Source of the DNA: Streptacidiphilus jiangxiensis
GTDB taxonomy: Bacteria; Actinomycetota; Actinomycetes; Streptomycetales; Streptomycetaceae
Assembly: GCF_900109465.1 (NCBI RefSeq)
Contig: NZ_FOAZ01000034.1
Location: forward strand, 1-64,000
Direction: 5' to 3'
DNA length: 64,000 nt
Positions within the stretch are counted from its first letter, which is position 1. Each line of letters begins with the position of its first letter. Below the pieces are notes generated by a model. It saw only the letters and a program-made list of their open reading frames with translations, was not told the origin of the DNA and ran no database searches. This document shows, one piece after another, positions 1 to 7,575 of the stretch. Made by a program: the position numbers and the translations under genes.

Positions 1-1383
1 TCCCACCGTGAAGCCCCCGAGATCTCCAAGGACCCGGTCGCCGACAGCACCGACCTGTACGCGTTCGTCAGCCCCGACAAGCGCGACACCGTCACCCTGA
101 TCGCGAACTACATCCCGCTGCAGAACCCCGCGGGCGGCCCGAACTTCTACGAGTTCGGCGACGACGTCCTGTACGAGATCCACATCGACAACACCGGCGA
201 CGGTCGCGCGGACGTCAGCTACCAGTTCCGCTTCACCACCCACCTGCGCAACCACGACACGTTCCTTTACAACACCGGCCCGATCACCTCGCTGACCTCG
301 ACGGCCTGGAACCGCTTCCAGACCTACACCCTCACCCGCGTCGAGCACGGCCGCGAGACCGTCCTCGGCCGGGACCTGCTCTGCCCACCGTGCAACATCG
401 GCCCCCTGTCCACCCCCGACTACCCGGCCCTCGCCAGGGCCGCCGTGCACGGCGTGGGACCGGGCCGGAAGGTGTTCGCCGGGCAGCGCGCCGAGGGCTT
501 CTACGTCGACCTCGGCTCGATCTTCGACCTGGGTGACCTGCGTCCGTTCCAGTCGCTGCACGTCTTCGCCAAGGCCCAGGGCCTGCCCGACCAGCCCGGC
601 GTCAACGCCACCAAGGAGCTCAACGTCCACAGCCTCGCGCTGCAGGTCCCGATCCAGGAGCTGACCCGCGGCTGGTGCGGCTCCGACGTCGACGACCCCC
701 GCGCCGTCATCGGCGTGTGGACCTCGGCCAGCCGTCGTGCCGCCCGGGTGATCGAGCCCGGCCGGGGCAAGGACACCGAGTCGGGACCGTTCGTCCAGGT
801 CTCCCGTCTGGGCAACCCGCTGTTCAACGAGGTCATCGTGCCGATGGCCCGCAAGGACGAGTGGAACGCGCTGCCCCCGGCCGACGACAAGAGGTTCGCC
901 TCCTACGTCGCCAAGCCCGAACTCGCCGGCCTGCTCCCGGTCCTGTACCCGGACGTCTTCCCCAGCCTCGAGGCGCTCGACAAGTCCGGCAAGCCGCGCG
1001 CGGACCTCCTCGCGATCCTCCTCACCGGCATCCCCAAGGGCGTCGTCCCCGGCTTCCAGAACTTCACCGGCACCACCGAAGCCGACATGCTCCGCCTCAA
1101 CGTCGCCGTCCCGCCGACCGACAAGCCCAACATCCTGGGCCTCGTGGCGGGCGACGCAGCCGGATTCCCCAACGGCCGCCGCGTGTTCGACGACGTCGTC
1201 ACCGTCGAGATCCGCGCGATCGCCGGACTGACCTACGCACTCGTCGACAAGACCTTCACCCCCGACAAGGCCGCGACCGAAGTCACCGACGGCCTGGACA
1301 ACACCGCCCCCGAGAACCCCTACCTGGACACCTTCCCCTACCTGGGCGTCCCCTACGACGGCTACCACCACCCCGCTTCCTGA
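1..1383 (+). CDS. DUF4331 family protein (5' truncated by window edge)
   Basis: The reading frame is open from base 1 with no start codon in the window, so only the C-terminal 460 residues are seen. It begins SHREAPEISKDPVADSTDLY, the characteristic opening of DUF4331 proteins, whose function is unknown; the true start should lie only a short distance upstream. A Cys pair (LLCPPCN) and the FAGQRAEGFYVDLGSIFDL block are also typical of the family. Family members are usually exported or associated with the cell surface in soil bacteria. A nested hairpin follows the stop, and the next gene is on the same strand. Confidence 0.9.
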   Translation, partial: SHREAPEISKDPVADSTDLYAFVSPDKRDTVTLIANYIPLQNPAGGPNFYEFGDDVLYEIHIDNTGDGRADVSYQFRFTTHLRNHDTFLYNTGPITSLTSTAWNRFQTYTLTRVEHGRETVLGRDLLCPPCNIGPLSTPDYPALARAAVHGVGPGRKVFAGQRAEGFYVDLGSIFDLGDLRPFQSLHVFAKAQGLPDQPGVNATKELNVHSLALQVPIQELTRGWCGSDVDDPRAVIGVWTSASRRAARVIEPGRGKDTESGPFVQVSRLGNPLFNEVIVPMARKDEWNALPPADDKRFASYVAKPELAGLLPVLYPDVFPSLEALDKSGKPRADLLAILLTGIPKGVVPGFQNFTGTTEADMLRLNVAVPPTDKPNILGLVAGDAAGFPNGRRVFDDVVTVEIRAIAGLTYALVDKTFTPDKAATEVTDGLDNTAPENPYLDTFPYLGVPYDGYHHPAS

Positions 1384-1420
1384 CCCCCGCCCCACCCGGC
1401 CACCGCGTCGGACGCTGACC

Positions 1421-1477
1421 GCTCCGGTGCCCGCACACCCCACTGCGGCCGTGCCCCCGCAGGCGCGGCACCGGAGC
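1421..1477. terminator. Nested inverted repeat between DUF4331 gene and the next gene
   Basis: A perfect 11-bp inverted repeat (GCTCCGGTGCC at 1421-1431, GGCACCGGAGC at 1467-1477) encloses a second one (CTGCGG at 1443-1448, CCGCAG at 1457-1462). It has no T-tract, which is usual for high-GC terminators. It lies 38 bases after the DUF4331 stop and 31 bases before the next start, so it could be a terminator or an intercistronic processing structure. Confidence 0.55.
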
Positions 1478-1508
1478 CCCCACGCCGTACAGCTGAACAG
1501 GAACCGCC

Positions 1509-1874
1509 ATGCACTCCGAGGCCAGTGAGCAGACGATCGACATGCCCCACCAGCACGCCCACGAACACCCGCCCCTCCCGGCCCCCTCGCACCAGGGCAG
1601 CGTGCTGCTGGACATCGGCGCGGGAACCGGCGCCCTGGTCATCCACACCACCGCCCTGCAGGACGGTCTGGAGATCCACGTCAGCCCGGACACCGACCCC
1701 GCCCACCGCACCCACGCCGCCGTGCGCCCGCGCCACCTGCCGCACCGCACCCTGTACGCGGCCGTCATCACTCCGCTCCCGGCCGGTCACTACACCGTCT
1801 GGGACCTGGACGACACCGCCCACGGCTCCATCGCCGTCCACGACGGCCAGGTCACCGACTACCACTGGGCCTGA
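1509..1874 (+). CDS. Hypothetical protein, histidine-rich N-terminus
   Basis: A 121-residue protein of unknown function. Residues 10-30 are rich in His and Pro (MPHQHAHEHPPLPAP). The rest reads as a small beta-rich domain (VLLDIGAGTGALVIHT, GHYTVWDLDD, GSIAVHDGQVTDY). The DIGAGTGAL stretch superficially resembles methyltransferase motif I, but the protein is too short and has no following SAM-binding motifs. It follows the DUF4331 gene on the same strand after a hairpin and precedes a zinc-finger gene by 17 bases, suggesting one transcriptional unit. The His-rich leader suggests metal binding, which is an inference only. Confidence 0.75.
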   Translation: MHSEASEQTIDMPHQHAHEHPPLPAPSHQGSVLLDIGAGTGALVIHTTALQDGLEIHVSPDTDPAHRTHAAVRPRHLPHRTLYAAVITPLPAGHYTVWDLDDTAHGSIAVHDGQVTDYHWA

Positions 1875-1903
1875 GCGGAGCCGGATCGTGGTTGGCTGAG
1901 GCC

Positions 1904-2242
1904 ATGGACGACCGATCGGGACAGTGGCGGGTGACCCAGCCGGCGGGCGCGGCCACCGAGAGGACCTGCAGTCATGTCGACGCGGCCCTGGTGGCGGCGG
2001 CCGCGGGCGCCGGGTGTGGCGCGTGCCTGGCGTCAGGGAGCACCTGGGTGCACCTGTTGGCGTGCACGGCGTGCGGAACGGTCGGCTGCGACGACAGCTC
2101 TCCGCGGCGGCACGCGTTCGAGCACTTCACGCGGACGGGCCATCCGATCGCCCGGACGCTGAAGAGCGGCGAGACCTGGGCTTGGTGCTACGTCGACGAC
2201 GTCTTCCTCGAGCCCGTCCGCGCCACTCCGAAGGAGCGGTGA
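1904..2242 (+). CDS. UBP-type zinc finger domain protein
   Basis: A small protein (112 residues from this ATG) with the pattern CSHVD...CGAC...HLLACTACGTVGCDDS...RHAFEHF..TGHPI. These are the Cys/His ligands of the ZnF-UBP fold, in which two zinc ions are bound by Cys pairs and a His cluster. Bacterial single-domain members are common in actinobacteria and have no established role. A TTG at 1892 in the same frame is an alternative start. The gene is convergent with the SRPBCC gene, whose stop is 19 bases away. Confidence 0.85.
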   Translation: MDDRSGQWRVTQPAGAATERTCSHVDAALVAAAAGAGCGACLASGSTWVHLLACTACGTVGCDDSSPRRHAFEHFTRTGHPIARTLKSGETWAWCYVDDVFLEPVRATPKER

Positions 2243-2260
2243 CGTGCCCCGCCCGAACGG

Positions 2261-2722
2261 TCAGGACGGCGGGTCGGGCGGGGCCGGCGGGAGCGCGTCG
2301 AGGACGTGGCGCAGCCGGACCTGGACGGCGTCGGCCAGGTCCTCGAAGGACCGGCGCAGGATCGGCTCCGCGAACCGGAGCAGGCCCTTGAAGGTCAGGG
2401 TGGCCCGGTAGGTGACCAGGGAGCCGTCACCGTGCGGGCGGATGGCGATGTCGTCGGTGGCGGAGACGGTCCGGTTGACGCCGTGGAAGACCAGCCGGTG
2501 CGGTTCCCGGGTGACCAGGCGGTAGTCGAGTGTGGCCTGCCTGCCGCGGAAGCGGGAGGTGTTCTCCCAGCGGGCGCCCACCGCGAGCGGGCCGGGGTCG
2601 AGGCGACGGCACCGCACGGTGCCCGGGTCCCACTGCTCGGTGTTGCTGAAGTCCTCCAGGTAGGAGGCCACGGTCGGGGCGGGGGTGGCGACGCGGAACG
2701 AGCGCACCACGGTGATGGCCAC
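2261..2722 (-). CDS. SRPBCC family protein
   Basis: A 153-residue protein from a GTG start (VAITVVRSFRVATP) with the helix-grip pattern of polyketide cyclase/dehydrase-like lipid-transfer proteins: an N-terminal strand, YLEDFSNTEQWDPG, a run of strands and a long C-terminal helix (SFEDLADAVQVRLRHVLDAL). Such proteins bind hydrophobic ligands in an internal cavity; the ligand here is unknown. It is the last gene of the minus-strand run photolyase - small membrane protein - MerR - SRPBCC, 50 bases after the MerR stop, so it is probably co-transcribed and regulated by light or B12 with them (inference). Confidence 0.88.
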   Translation of the reverse strand: MAITVVRSFRVATPAPTVASYLEDFSNTEQWDPGTVRCRRLDPGPLAVGARWENTSRFRGRQATLDYRLVTREPHRLVFHGVNRTVSATDDIAIRPHGDGSLVTYRATLTFKGLLRFAEPILRRSFEDLADAVQVRLRHVLDALPPAPPDPPS

Positions 2723-2772
2723 GCGATTCTCCTGGGCGTGCGGGGACGGGGGTGGGGACGGGGACGGCTCTG

Positions 2773-3771
2773 TCAGGTGCTCGCGGACGGGATGCTCGCG
2801 GACGGGTCGGTGAGCGCGCCCGTCGTGGCCGCGATGCGGTCGACCGCGCCCCTCAGGCTGGCGGGCTTGACGGCCGCGCCCGTGGGCGGGAGCGGGTGCC
2901 AGCCCGGACCGGCCAGCAGCAGGAGCGGGCGGCGGCGGGCACCGGCGACGCCGAAGGGGAGGGTCAGGATGTCGGCGGCGATCTGCGGCGCCGCGGTGGC
3001 CCGGGTCTGCGACCACAGCAGCACGGCGGCCGGTCCCAGGCGACGCAGGCCCTGGGCGAGGGCGGCCGGCGGGACCGAGGCCCCGAGCATCCGGAACGCG
3101 ATGCCGCGCGCGGTGAGCGCGGCGGCCAGCGCGTCCAAGGGCAGGGTGTGGTCCTCCCCGGGAGCCGCCGCCAGCAGGGCGACGGGACCGGATCGGGGGA
3201 TCGGGACGGCCCGTCGGCGCAGCTCGGCGGAGACGTGCCAGGACAGCAGGTGTTCGACCTCGATGTACGACTCCCCCACCGCGGCCCAGCGGCGTCCGGC
3301 CGCACGCAGCGAGGGCGCGATCACCTCCTCCCAGGCCGCCTCCACGCCCAACTCGTCGACAGCTGCGGCCAGAAGGGCTTGGACGGTGGGCGCGTCGAGG
3401 CGGTCTGCGGCGCGGACCAGGCCGCGCACGCGCCCCGTCATGCCCTCGTGCGGAGTGGGCTCCCGCCGGTCCGGCTGCCCGGGGGCGGTGGCGGGCAGTG
3501 ATGCGTCGACCGCGGGGGTCGGGCCGTCGAGGCAGATCCGGGCGGCCTCGGCCGGTGGCAGGCCTCGCGCCGTCAGTGCGCACATGCCTTCCAGCCGGGC
3601 GATGTCGGCGGGTGTCCAGCGGCGGTGGTGGCCGTGGTCGCGTGCGGCCGGGCCGATGCCGTAGCGCCGCTCCCACGACCGCAGTGTCACCGGTGACACG
3701 CCCAACCGGCGCGCGACCTCCCCGGTGGGCAGTCCGGCCTCGCGCGCCGTGTCGCTCCGGTGCGGCGTCAT
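2773..3771 (-). CDS. MerR-family regulator with B12-binding domain (LitR/CarH type)
   Basis: A 332-residue regulator. Residues 14-80 form a MerR winged helix (LRSWERRYGIGP, HRRWTPADIARLEGM). A helical bundle follows, with W162 and E173-H174 matching the W...EH motif that caps adenosylcobalamin in CarH, here with one extra residue in the spacing. A Rossmann-like B12 domain then starts near residue 196. In the lower-ligand motif, E206-x-H208 is kept but the usual Gly is Pro (EDHTLP). LitR/CarH proteins use AdoB12 as a light sensor and repress carotenoid and photolyase genes in the dark. The neighbouring photolyase and FAD enzyme fit this role. Light sensing by this copy is inferred, not shown. 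Confidence 0.92.
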   Translation of the reverse strand: MTPHRSDTAREAGLPTGEVARRLGVSPVTLRSWERRYGIGPAARDHGHHRRWTPADIARLEGMCALTARGLPPAEAARICLDGPTPAVDASLPATAPGQPDRREPTPHEGMTGRVRGLVRAADRLDAPTVQALLAAAVDELGVEAAWEEVIAPSLRAAGRRWAAVGESYIEVEHLLSWHVSAELRRRAVPIPRSGPVALLAAAPGEDHTLPLDALAAALTARGIAFRMLGASVPPAALAQGLRRLGPAAVLLWSQTRATAAPQIAADILTLPFGVAGARRRPLLLLAGPGWHPLPPTGAAVKPASLRGAVDRIAATTGALTDPSASIPSAST

Positions 3772-3807
3772 GGTCGTTCCCCTCTCACTGCGTTCGGCCG
3801 GAGGCGG

Positions 3808-4038
3808 TCACAGGGCGAGGATCCGCCCGACCATGAAGCCCACGGCGCCGATGACGAGAACGGCGAGCCCGAACAACCCGACCCAGTTCCACCAGAGGTC
3901 GTGGTGGTGGACCGGGTCGTGGATGGAGATCCCGTGGCAGGTGGACGACTCGCACTCGGGCGTCTCCTCCGGGCGGCCCAGGGACTGGACCCGCAGGAGC
4001 GGGGGAACGGGCTGCGGCGAGACAACGTGACCGGACAT
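3808..4038 (-). CDS. Small single-pass membrane protein
   Basis: A 76-residue protein. The ATG at 4038 is chosen because GGGAGG lies 5 bases upstream; a longer in-frame start exists at 4119 but lacks this. The N-terminal half carries ECESSTCHG and DPVHHHDLWW, a Cys/His-rich stretch that could bind metal. Residues 50-75 form one hydrophobic helix (WVGLFGLAVLVIGAVGFMVG). It sits between the photolyase and MerR genes on the same strand, 36 bases before the MerR start. I do not recognise the family. Confidence 0.72.
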   Translation of the reverse strand: MSGHVVSPQPVPPLLRVQSLGRPEETPECESSTCHGISIHDPVHHHDLWWNWVGLFGLAVLVIGAVGFMVGRILAL

Positions 4039-4084
4039 GGCTGGCCTCCCGGCTGATCGTGATGCCTCCAGCCTGACCCTGGAC

Positions 4085-4098
4085 GCTGCGTTCGCAGC
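4085..4098. promoter_or_regulatory. 14-bp near-perfect palindrome upstream of the small membrane protein gene
   Basis: GCTGCG-TT-CGCAGC lies 47 bases upstream of the small membrane protein start, in the 126-base gap after the photolyase stop. It may be an operator for an internal promoter driving the MerR and SRPBCC genes separately from the photolyase. No clear -35/-10 pair is visible. Confidence 0.3.
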
Positions 4099-4164
4099 CG
4101 GCATCGATCGCGCATCCATTCACGCCCGCACGGGATCGCCGCACGGCGGATCGCCGGACCGGAG

Positions 4165-5676
4165 TCACGGCGGGCCACCACCCCGTCGACGCTCGACCGC
4201 CAACAGGTCCTCGATACCGCTCAGGCCGTCCAGTTGGGCCACGGTGCGCGCGGTGCGGGGATTGTGCTCCAACAGGGCGCGGTGGCCGGCGACGAACGCC
4301 CAGTAGCCCGTCGTGACCGGACAGGCTGCGGGACCCGTGCGCTCCTGGGGGCGGTAGCGGCAGGCACCACAGAAGTCGCTCATGCGGTGGATGTAGGAGC
4401 CACCGGCCAGATACGGCTTGGTGGTCATCCTGCCGCCGTCGGCGTGCTGGGACATGCCGACCACGTTGGGCACCATGACCCAGTCGTAGCCGTCGACGAA
4501 CGCCCGGTGGAACCAGTCGGTGACCTCGCGCGGGTTCCAGCCGTGCTGCAACGCCCAGTTGCCCAGCAGCATGAGACGGGGGATGTGGTGGGTCCAACCG
4601 GTGTCACGGACCTGGGCGAGCGCGCCGCGCAGACAGGCCGCCTCGACGGCGTCGGCATCCAGGTCGGCGAACCACGCGGGCACCGGCTCCCGGTGGTCCA
4701 GGGCGTTCGCGTGCCGGTAATCGTCGCCGAAGTACCAGTACAGATGCCACACGTACTCGCGCCAGCCCGCGATCTGCCGGACGAACCCCTCGACGCTGTT
4801 CAGCGGTGCCGCACCGGCCCGGTGGGCCGCCTCCGCGCCACGCACGCACTCCAGCGGGTCGAGCAGCCCGAGGTTGAGCGGCACGGACAGCAGGCTGTGG
4901 GCCATCCACGGGTCGCCCGCGAGCATCGCGTCCTCGAAACGACCGAAAGCGGGCAGCCGCACGGCCAGGAACCGGTCCAGAGCCTGCTGCGCCTCTCCCC
5001 GGGTGACGGGGAAACGACGCGGGCCGTCCCGACCGAGGAAACGCACCTCTCCCCGCCGCTCCCAACGGTCCAGATCCGCCCGGACCTCCTCGTCGATCTC
5101 GTCCTCCTGCGGCCACCAGGGCGGCTCCACCGGCAGCCGCTCCGCGCCGCGGGGCGGCCGTTCACGGTTCTCGGCGTCGAGGTTCCAGCGACCGCCGACC
5201 GGCGCTCCCCCGTCCATGAGCAGGCCGCACTGCACCCGCACGGCGTGGTAGAAGTCCTCCAGCAGCAGCCGACGCCGGCCCCGACCGTCGGCCCAACGAC
5301 GGAACGCGACGAAATCGGTGAGGAACCCGCGCGCAGGCAGCACCCGAACCTGCGGAAGGGACTCCACCAGCTTCAAGGCGGCACGTGAGGTGGGATGGTG
5401 CACCGTCACCGCCGACGCGCCGACCGCCAGCCGGAGGCCCTCACGGTAGGTGTCCGCGCGCACGTACCGGGCCCGGTCCCCGAGCTCGGCGGCGCGATGC
5501 CGCAGGGCGGACAGCACCAGATGGGCCTTGGCCCGGTGGAAGACGCGACGGCGCAGCACCGCACGGGATTCGACGAGCACCACCGGCGCATCCGGGTCGG
5601 GTCCTGCGTCGCCCTCCCGCAGGAAGTGCGGGCCGAGCTGGTCGGCGAACAGCCAGTGCGGGCGAGCGGCACACAC
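4165..5676 (-). CDS. Cryptochrome/photolyase-related protein, FeS-BCP (prokaryotic 6-4 photolyase) type
   Basis: A 503-residue protein from a GTG start (VCAARPHWLFADQLGP) with AAGGAGG 5 bases upstream; the longer open frame further upstream is not coding. The N-terminal alpha/beta domain (HWLFADQLGPHF, VVLVESRAV) and C-terminal FAD-binding helical domain (GWTHHIPRLMLLGNWALQ, WVMVPNVVGMSQHADGG) match the FeS-BCP/CryB clade. Four conserved cysteines for a 4Fe-4S cluster are present: one in VEAACLRGAL, two in DFCGACRYRP and one in GPAACPV. Family members repair (6-4) photoproducts with blue light. It leads the minus-strand lit-like operon and has an unusual hairpin directly before its ribosome site. 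Confidence 0.93.
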   Translation of the reverse strand: MCAARPHWLFADQLGPHFLREGDAGPDPDAPVVLVESRAVLRRRVFHRAKAHLVLSALRHRAAELGDRARYVRADTYREGLRLAVGASAVTVHHPTSRAALKLVESLPQVRVLPARGFLTDFVAFRRWADGRGRRRLLLEDFYHAVRVQCGLLMDGGAPVGGRWNLDAENRERPPRGAERLPVEPPWWPQEDEIDEEVRADLDRWERRGEVRFLGRDGPRRFPVTRGEAQQALDRFLAVRLPAFGRFEDAMLAGDPWMAHSLLSVPLNLGLLDPLECVRGAEAAHRAGAAPLNSVEGFVRQIAGWREYVWHLYWYFGDDYRHANALDHREPVPAWFADLDADAVEAACLRGALAQVRDTGWTHHIPRLMLLGNWALQHGWNPREVTDWFHRAFVDGYDWVMVPNVVGMSQHADGGRMTTKPYLAGGSYIHRMSDFCGACRYRPQERTGPAACPVTTGYWAFVAGHRALLEHNPRTARTVAQLDGLSGIEDLLAVERRRGGGPP

Positions 5677-5686
5677 ATCTGCCTCC

Positions 5687-5719
5687 TTGGCGCCCGGGGT
5701 CGACGACCCCGGGCGCCAA
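5687..5719 (-). promoter_or_regulatory. Perfect 16-bp inverted repeat abutting the photolyase ribosome-binding site
   Basis: TTGGCGCCCGGGGTCG, one base, then its exact reverse complement. In the minus-strand mRNA the stem (about 15 bp, 3-base loop) ends inside the AAGGAGG Shine-Dalgarno of the photolyase at 5682-5688. It is downstream of the candidate promoter at 5764-5774, so it should be transcribed. It could be an attenuator, an RNA-stability or translational switch, or a DNA operator. Confidence 0.7.
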
Positions 5720-5763
5720 CACGGTCGACACCAGCCGCGTCGGCGGCGATTCGCATCGCCCTG

Positions 5764-5774
5764 GCATCGGTTCC
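5764..5774 (-). promoter_or_regulatory. Promoter-like motif GGAACCGATGC upstream of the photolyase
   Basis: On the minus strand this reads GGAACCGATGC, 88-98 bases before the photolyase start. The same GGAAnCGATGC core occurs before the DUF427 gene (8176-8186) and the DUF4383 gene (13391-13401), also on the minus strand. A GGAA core is typical of -35 elements of ECF sigma factors, so this is a candidate ECF promoter; the -10 is not clear here. Confidence 0.45.
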
Positions 5775-5790
5775 CCACTGACGCTTCGAC

Positions 5791-5812
5791 GCGACCGATC
5801 AGATGCGGTCGC
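5791..5812. promoter_or_regulatory. Inverted repeat in the divergent photolyase/FAD-enzyme promoter region
   Basis: GCGACCG-8 bases-CGGTCGC lies about midway in the 231-base gap between the photolyase and the divergent FAD enzyme gene. The spacing suits a dimeric regulator, and the neighbouring MerR/B12 regulator is the obvious candidate. Binding is not shown. Confidence 0.35.
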
Positions 5813-5907
5813 TTCGATGCGCCAACGGTGCGTGTCGTGGTGGGTCGAGGTGTGGAGGAGCGTCGTTCCGTGCGAGTACGGGGAATCCAGAACCGGAGTG
5901 AGGCGCG

Positions 5908-7206
5908 ATGACGAGGACGGCACGAGTCGACGCGGTGGTCGTCGGGGCCGGACCGGCCGGGCTCGCGTGCGCGACGGACCTGTGCGACGCGGGGCTCGAG
6001 GTCGTGCTGCTGGAGTCCGCCGGTCGCGTCGGGGGCCGGATGGTGTCCGACTACCAGGACGGGTTCGTTCTCGATCGCGGCTTCCAGGTCTTCAACACCG
6101 CCTACCCGCAGGTGCGACGGCGGGTCGACCTGCGGGCGCTGCGCCTGAAGGCGTTCGAGGCCGGGTTCGTCCTCGCCCGAGGAGCCCGCGGAGAGCGACG
6201 GGATCGGGTCGCCGATCCCACACGGGAGCCCGGTGCCCTGCCGGGCATGCTGCGCCTCGGGCCCCCGCGCGACCTGCTGGCGCTCGCGGCGCTCGGAACC
6301 TGGGACATGCTCGCTCCGGTCGGCCTGGTCAAGCGCAGGCGCGGGACGACGGTCCGTCAGGCCCTGCAGGGCGCCGGACTGGACGACGCCTTCTGCGAAG
6401 CCGTGCTGGCGCCGTTCCTGCGCGGGGTCTTCCTGGACCAGGACCTGGCGGTCTCGGGGCGGTTCTTCCATCTGGTGTTGCGCAGCATGCTCCGTGGCAG
6501 CCTGTGCCTGCCGGAACGCGGCGTCGCCCAGATCCCGCTCCAGCTCGCGGAGCGGCTTCCGGTCGGCGTGCTGCGGCTCGGCTCGGGTGTCGAGCGGCTG
6601 GACGGTGACGGCGTCCGGCTCGCCGAAGGCGGGCAGGTGCGCGCGCCGGCAGTCGTCGTCGCCACCGGACCGGCCGCCGCGCGTGCCCTGCTCCCGCAGC
6701 TGCCGCCGGTCTCGGCACGCGCGGTGACGACGCTCTACCATGCGGCTCCGGAGGCACCCTGGCCGTCCAGGCAGCTCCTGGTGGACGGCGACGGGCAACT
6801 GCTGCACACCAGTGTCGTCAGCAACGTCCAGCCCGGTTACGCCCCTCCGGGCGTCGCCCTGGTGTCGACCTCGCTGCTGGGCACGGCGTCCCCGGAGCAG
6901 GTCCAGGCCGCAGAGCGGCGCCTGGCCGAGCTGTACCGGACCTCGACCCGCACGTGGGAACGGATCGCGGTCCACCGCATCAGCGAAGCCCTGCCGGCGC
7001 TCCCCGCCGCGCAGCCGCTGAGCCTGCGCACGCGCCTCGGCCCTGGCCGCTACGTCTGCGGCGACCACCGGGCCACGGCGTCCGTGCAGGGCGCGCTCGC
7101 GTCCGGTGCCCACGCCGCGCGCGAGGTGCTGCACGACCTGGCAGCCCGTCAACCCCGTCCGGAAGCCCTCCGAGAGCTTCGCAACGCGTCAGGAGCGACC
7201 CGATGA
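5908..7206 (+). CDS. FAD-dependent oxidoreductase (amine oxidase / phytoene desaturase-like)
   Basis: A 432-residue flavoenzyme. The N-terminal dinucleotide-binding motif G13-A-G-P-A-G18 is followed by the ribose-binding acidic residue in VVLLESAGRVGGR, typical of the amine oxidase/protoporphyrinogen oxidase/CrtI superfamily. A second FAD contact is near the C-terminus (GRYVCGDHRATASVQGALASGAHAA). The substrate is unknown; carotenoid, sterol or porphyrin-like molecules are oxidised by relatives. It is divergent from the photolyase across a shared regulatory gap and overlaps the next gene by ATGA, so it is likely part of the same light-linked regulon (inference). Confidence 0.9.
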   Translation: MTRTARVDAVVVGAGPAGLACATDLCDAGLEVVLLESAGRVGGRMVSDYQDGFVLDRGFQVFNTAYPQVRRRVDLRALRLKAFEAGFVLARGARGERRDRVADPTREPGALPGMLRLGPPRDLLALAALGTWDMLAPVGLVKRRRGTTVRQALQGAGLDDAFCEAVLAPFLRGVFLDQDLAVSGRFFHLVLRSMLRGSLCLPERGVAQIPLQLAERLPVGVLRLGSGVERLDGDGVRLAEGGQVRAPAVVVATGPAAARALLPQLPPVSARAVTTLYHAAPEAPWPSRQLLVDGDGQLLHTSVVSNVQPGYAPPGVALVSTSLLGTASPEQVQAAERRLAELYRTSTRTWERIAVHRISEALPALPAAQPLSLRTRLGPGRYVCGDHRATASVQGALASGAHAAREVLHDLAARQPRPEALRELRNASGATR

Positions 7207-7547
7207 GCGACCACGACCTGCTGTTGGGCGACACCATCACGGCGATCGTCGCCGACGACAGCGAAGTGCTCGTCCAGTTGGTCGCGGACGGGATCATGTG
7301 GCGCGGGACTCCCGTCACCGGGGCGTCCTGGGCGCGCAGCCTGCCGTGCCGCGACGGCAGGCGGCCACCGTTGCGGGACCGTCTGGCCGTCTCCGGGTAC
7401 CTGCATCTCGACCGTGCCTCCTACCGGCTCGGCGAGCGCTGGGCCCCGGCCGGGCGGGTCCGCCTGCGCCTGGACTCGGTGTCCGCGTGGTGGCTGCGTG
7501 GCGTGGCCGAGCACGCACCGGCCGAGGAGCGCGTGGGGCGGGCGTGA
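7203..7547 (+). CDS. Hypothetical protein translationally coupled to the FAD enzyme
   Basis: A 114-residue protein whose ATG overlaps the stop of the FAD oxidoreductase (ATGA), which fixes the start and implies translational coupling. The sequence is beta-rich (TITAIVADDSEVLVQLVADG, LAVSGYLHLDRASYRL) with no signal peptide, membrane segment or catalytic motif that I recognise. It is convergent with the DUF427 gene, 28 bases away. A role alongside the FAD enzyme is inferred only from coupling. Confidence 0.78.
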   Translation: MSDHDLLLGDTITAIVADDSEVLVQLVADGIMWRGTPVTGASWARSLPCRDGRRPPLRDRLAVSGYLHLDRASYRLGERWAPAGRVRLRLDSVSAWWLRGVAEHAPAEERVGRA

Positions 7548-7575
7548 CAGGAGCGCCCGCGCCGGGCCCTTCCGT

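Noticed and set aside
1621-1660. DIGAGTGAL stretch read as methyltransferase motif I
   Set aside because: The protein is only 121 residues and lacks the later SAM-binding motifs; similarity is probably chance.
5691-5719. Simple Rho-independent terminator of an upstream gene
   Set aside because: No gene reads into it from upstream on either strand; it lies in the photolyase leader, so a regulatory role is more likely.
5908-7152. Minus-strand open frame running from 7152 into the photolyase gene, giving a 995-residue protein
   Set aside because: Only the part after GTG 5676 has homology (photolyase); the rest is an antisense shadow of the FAD oxidoreductase with no ribosome site at its start.
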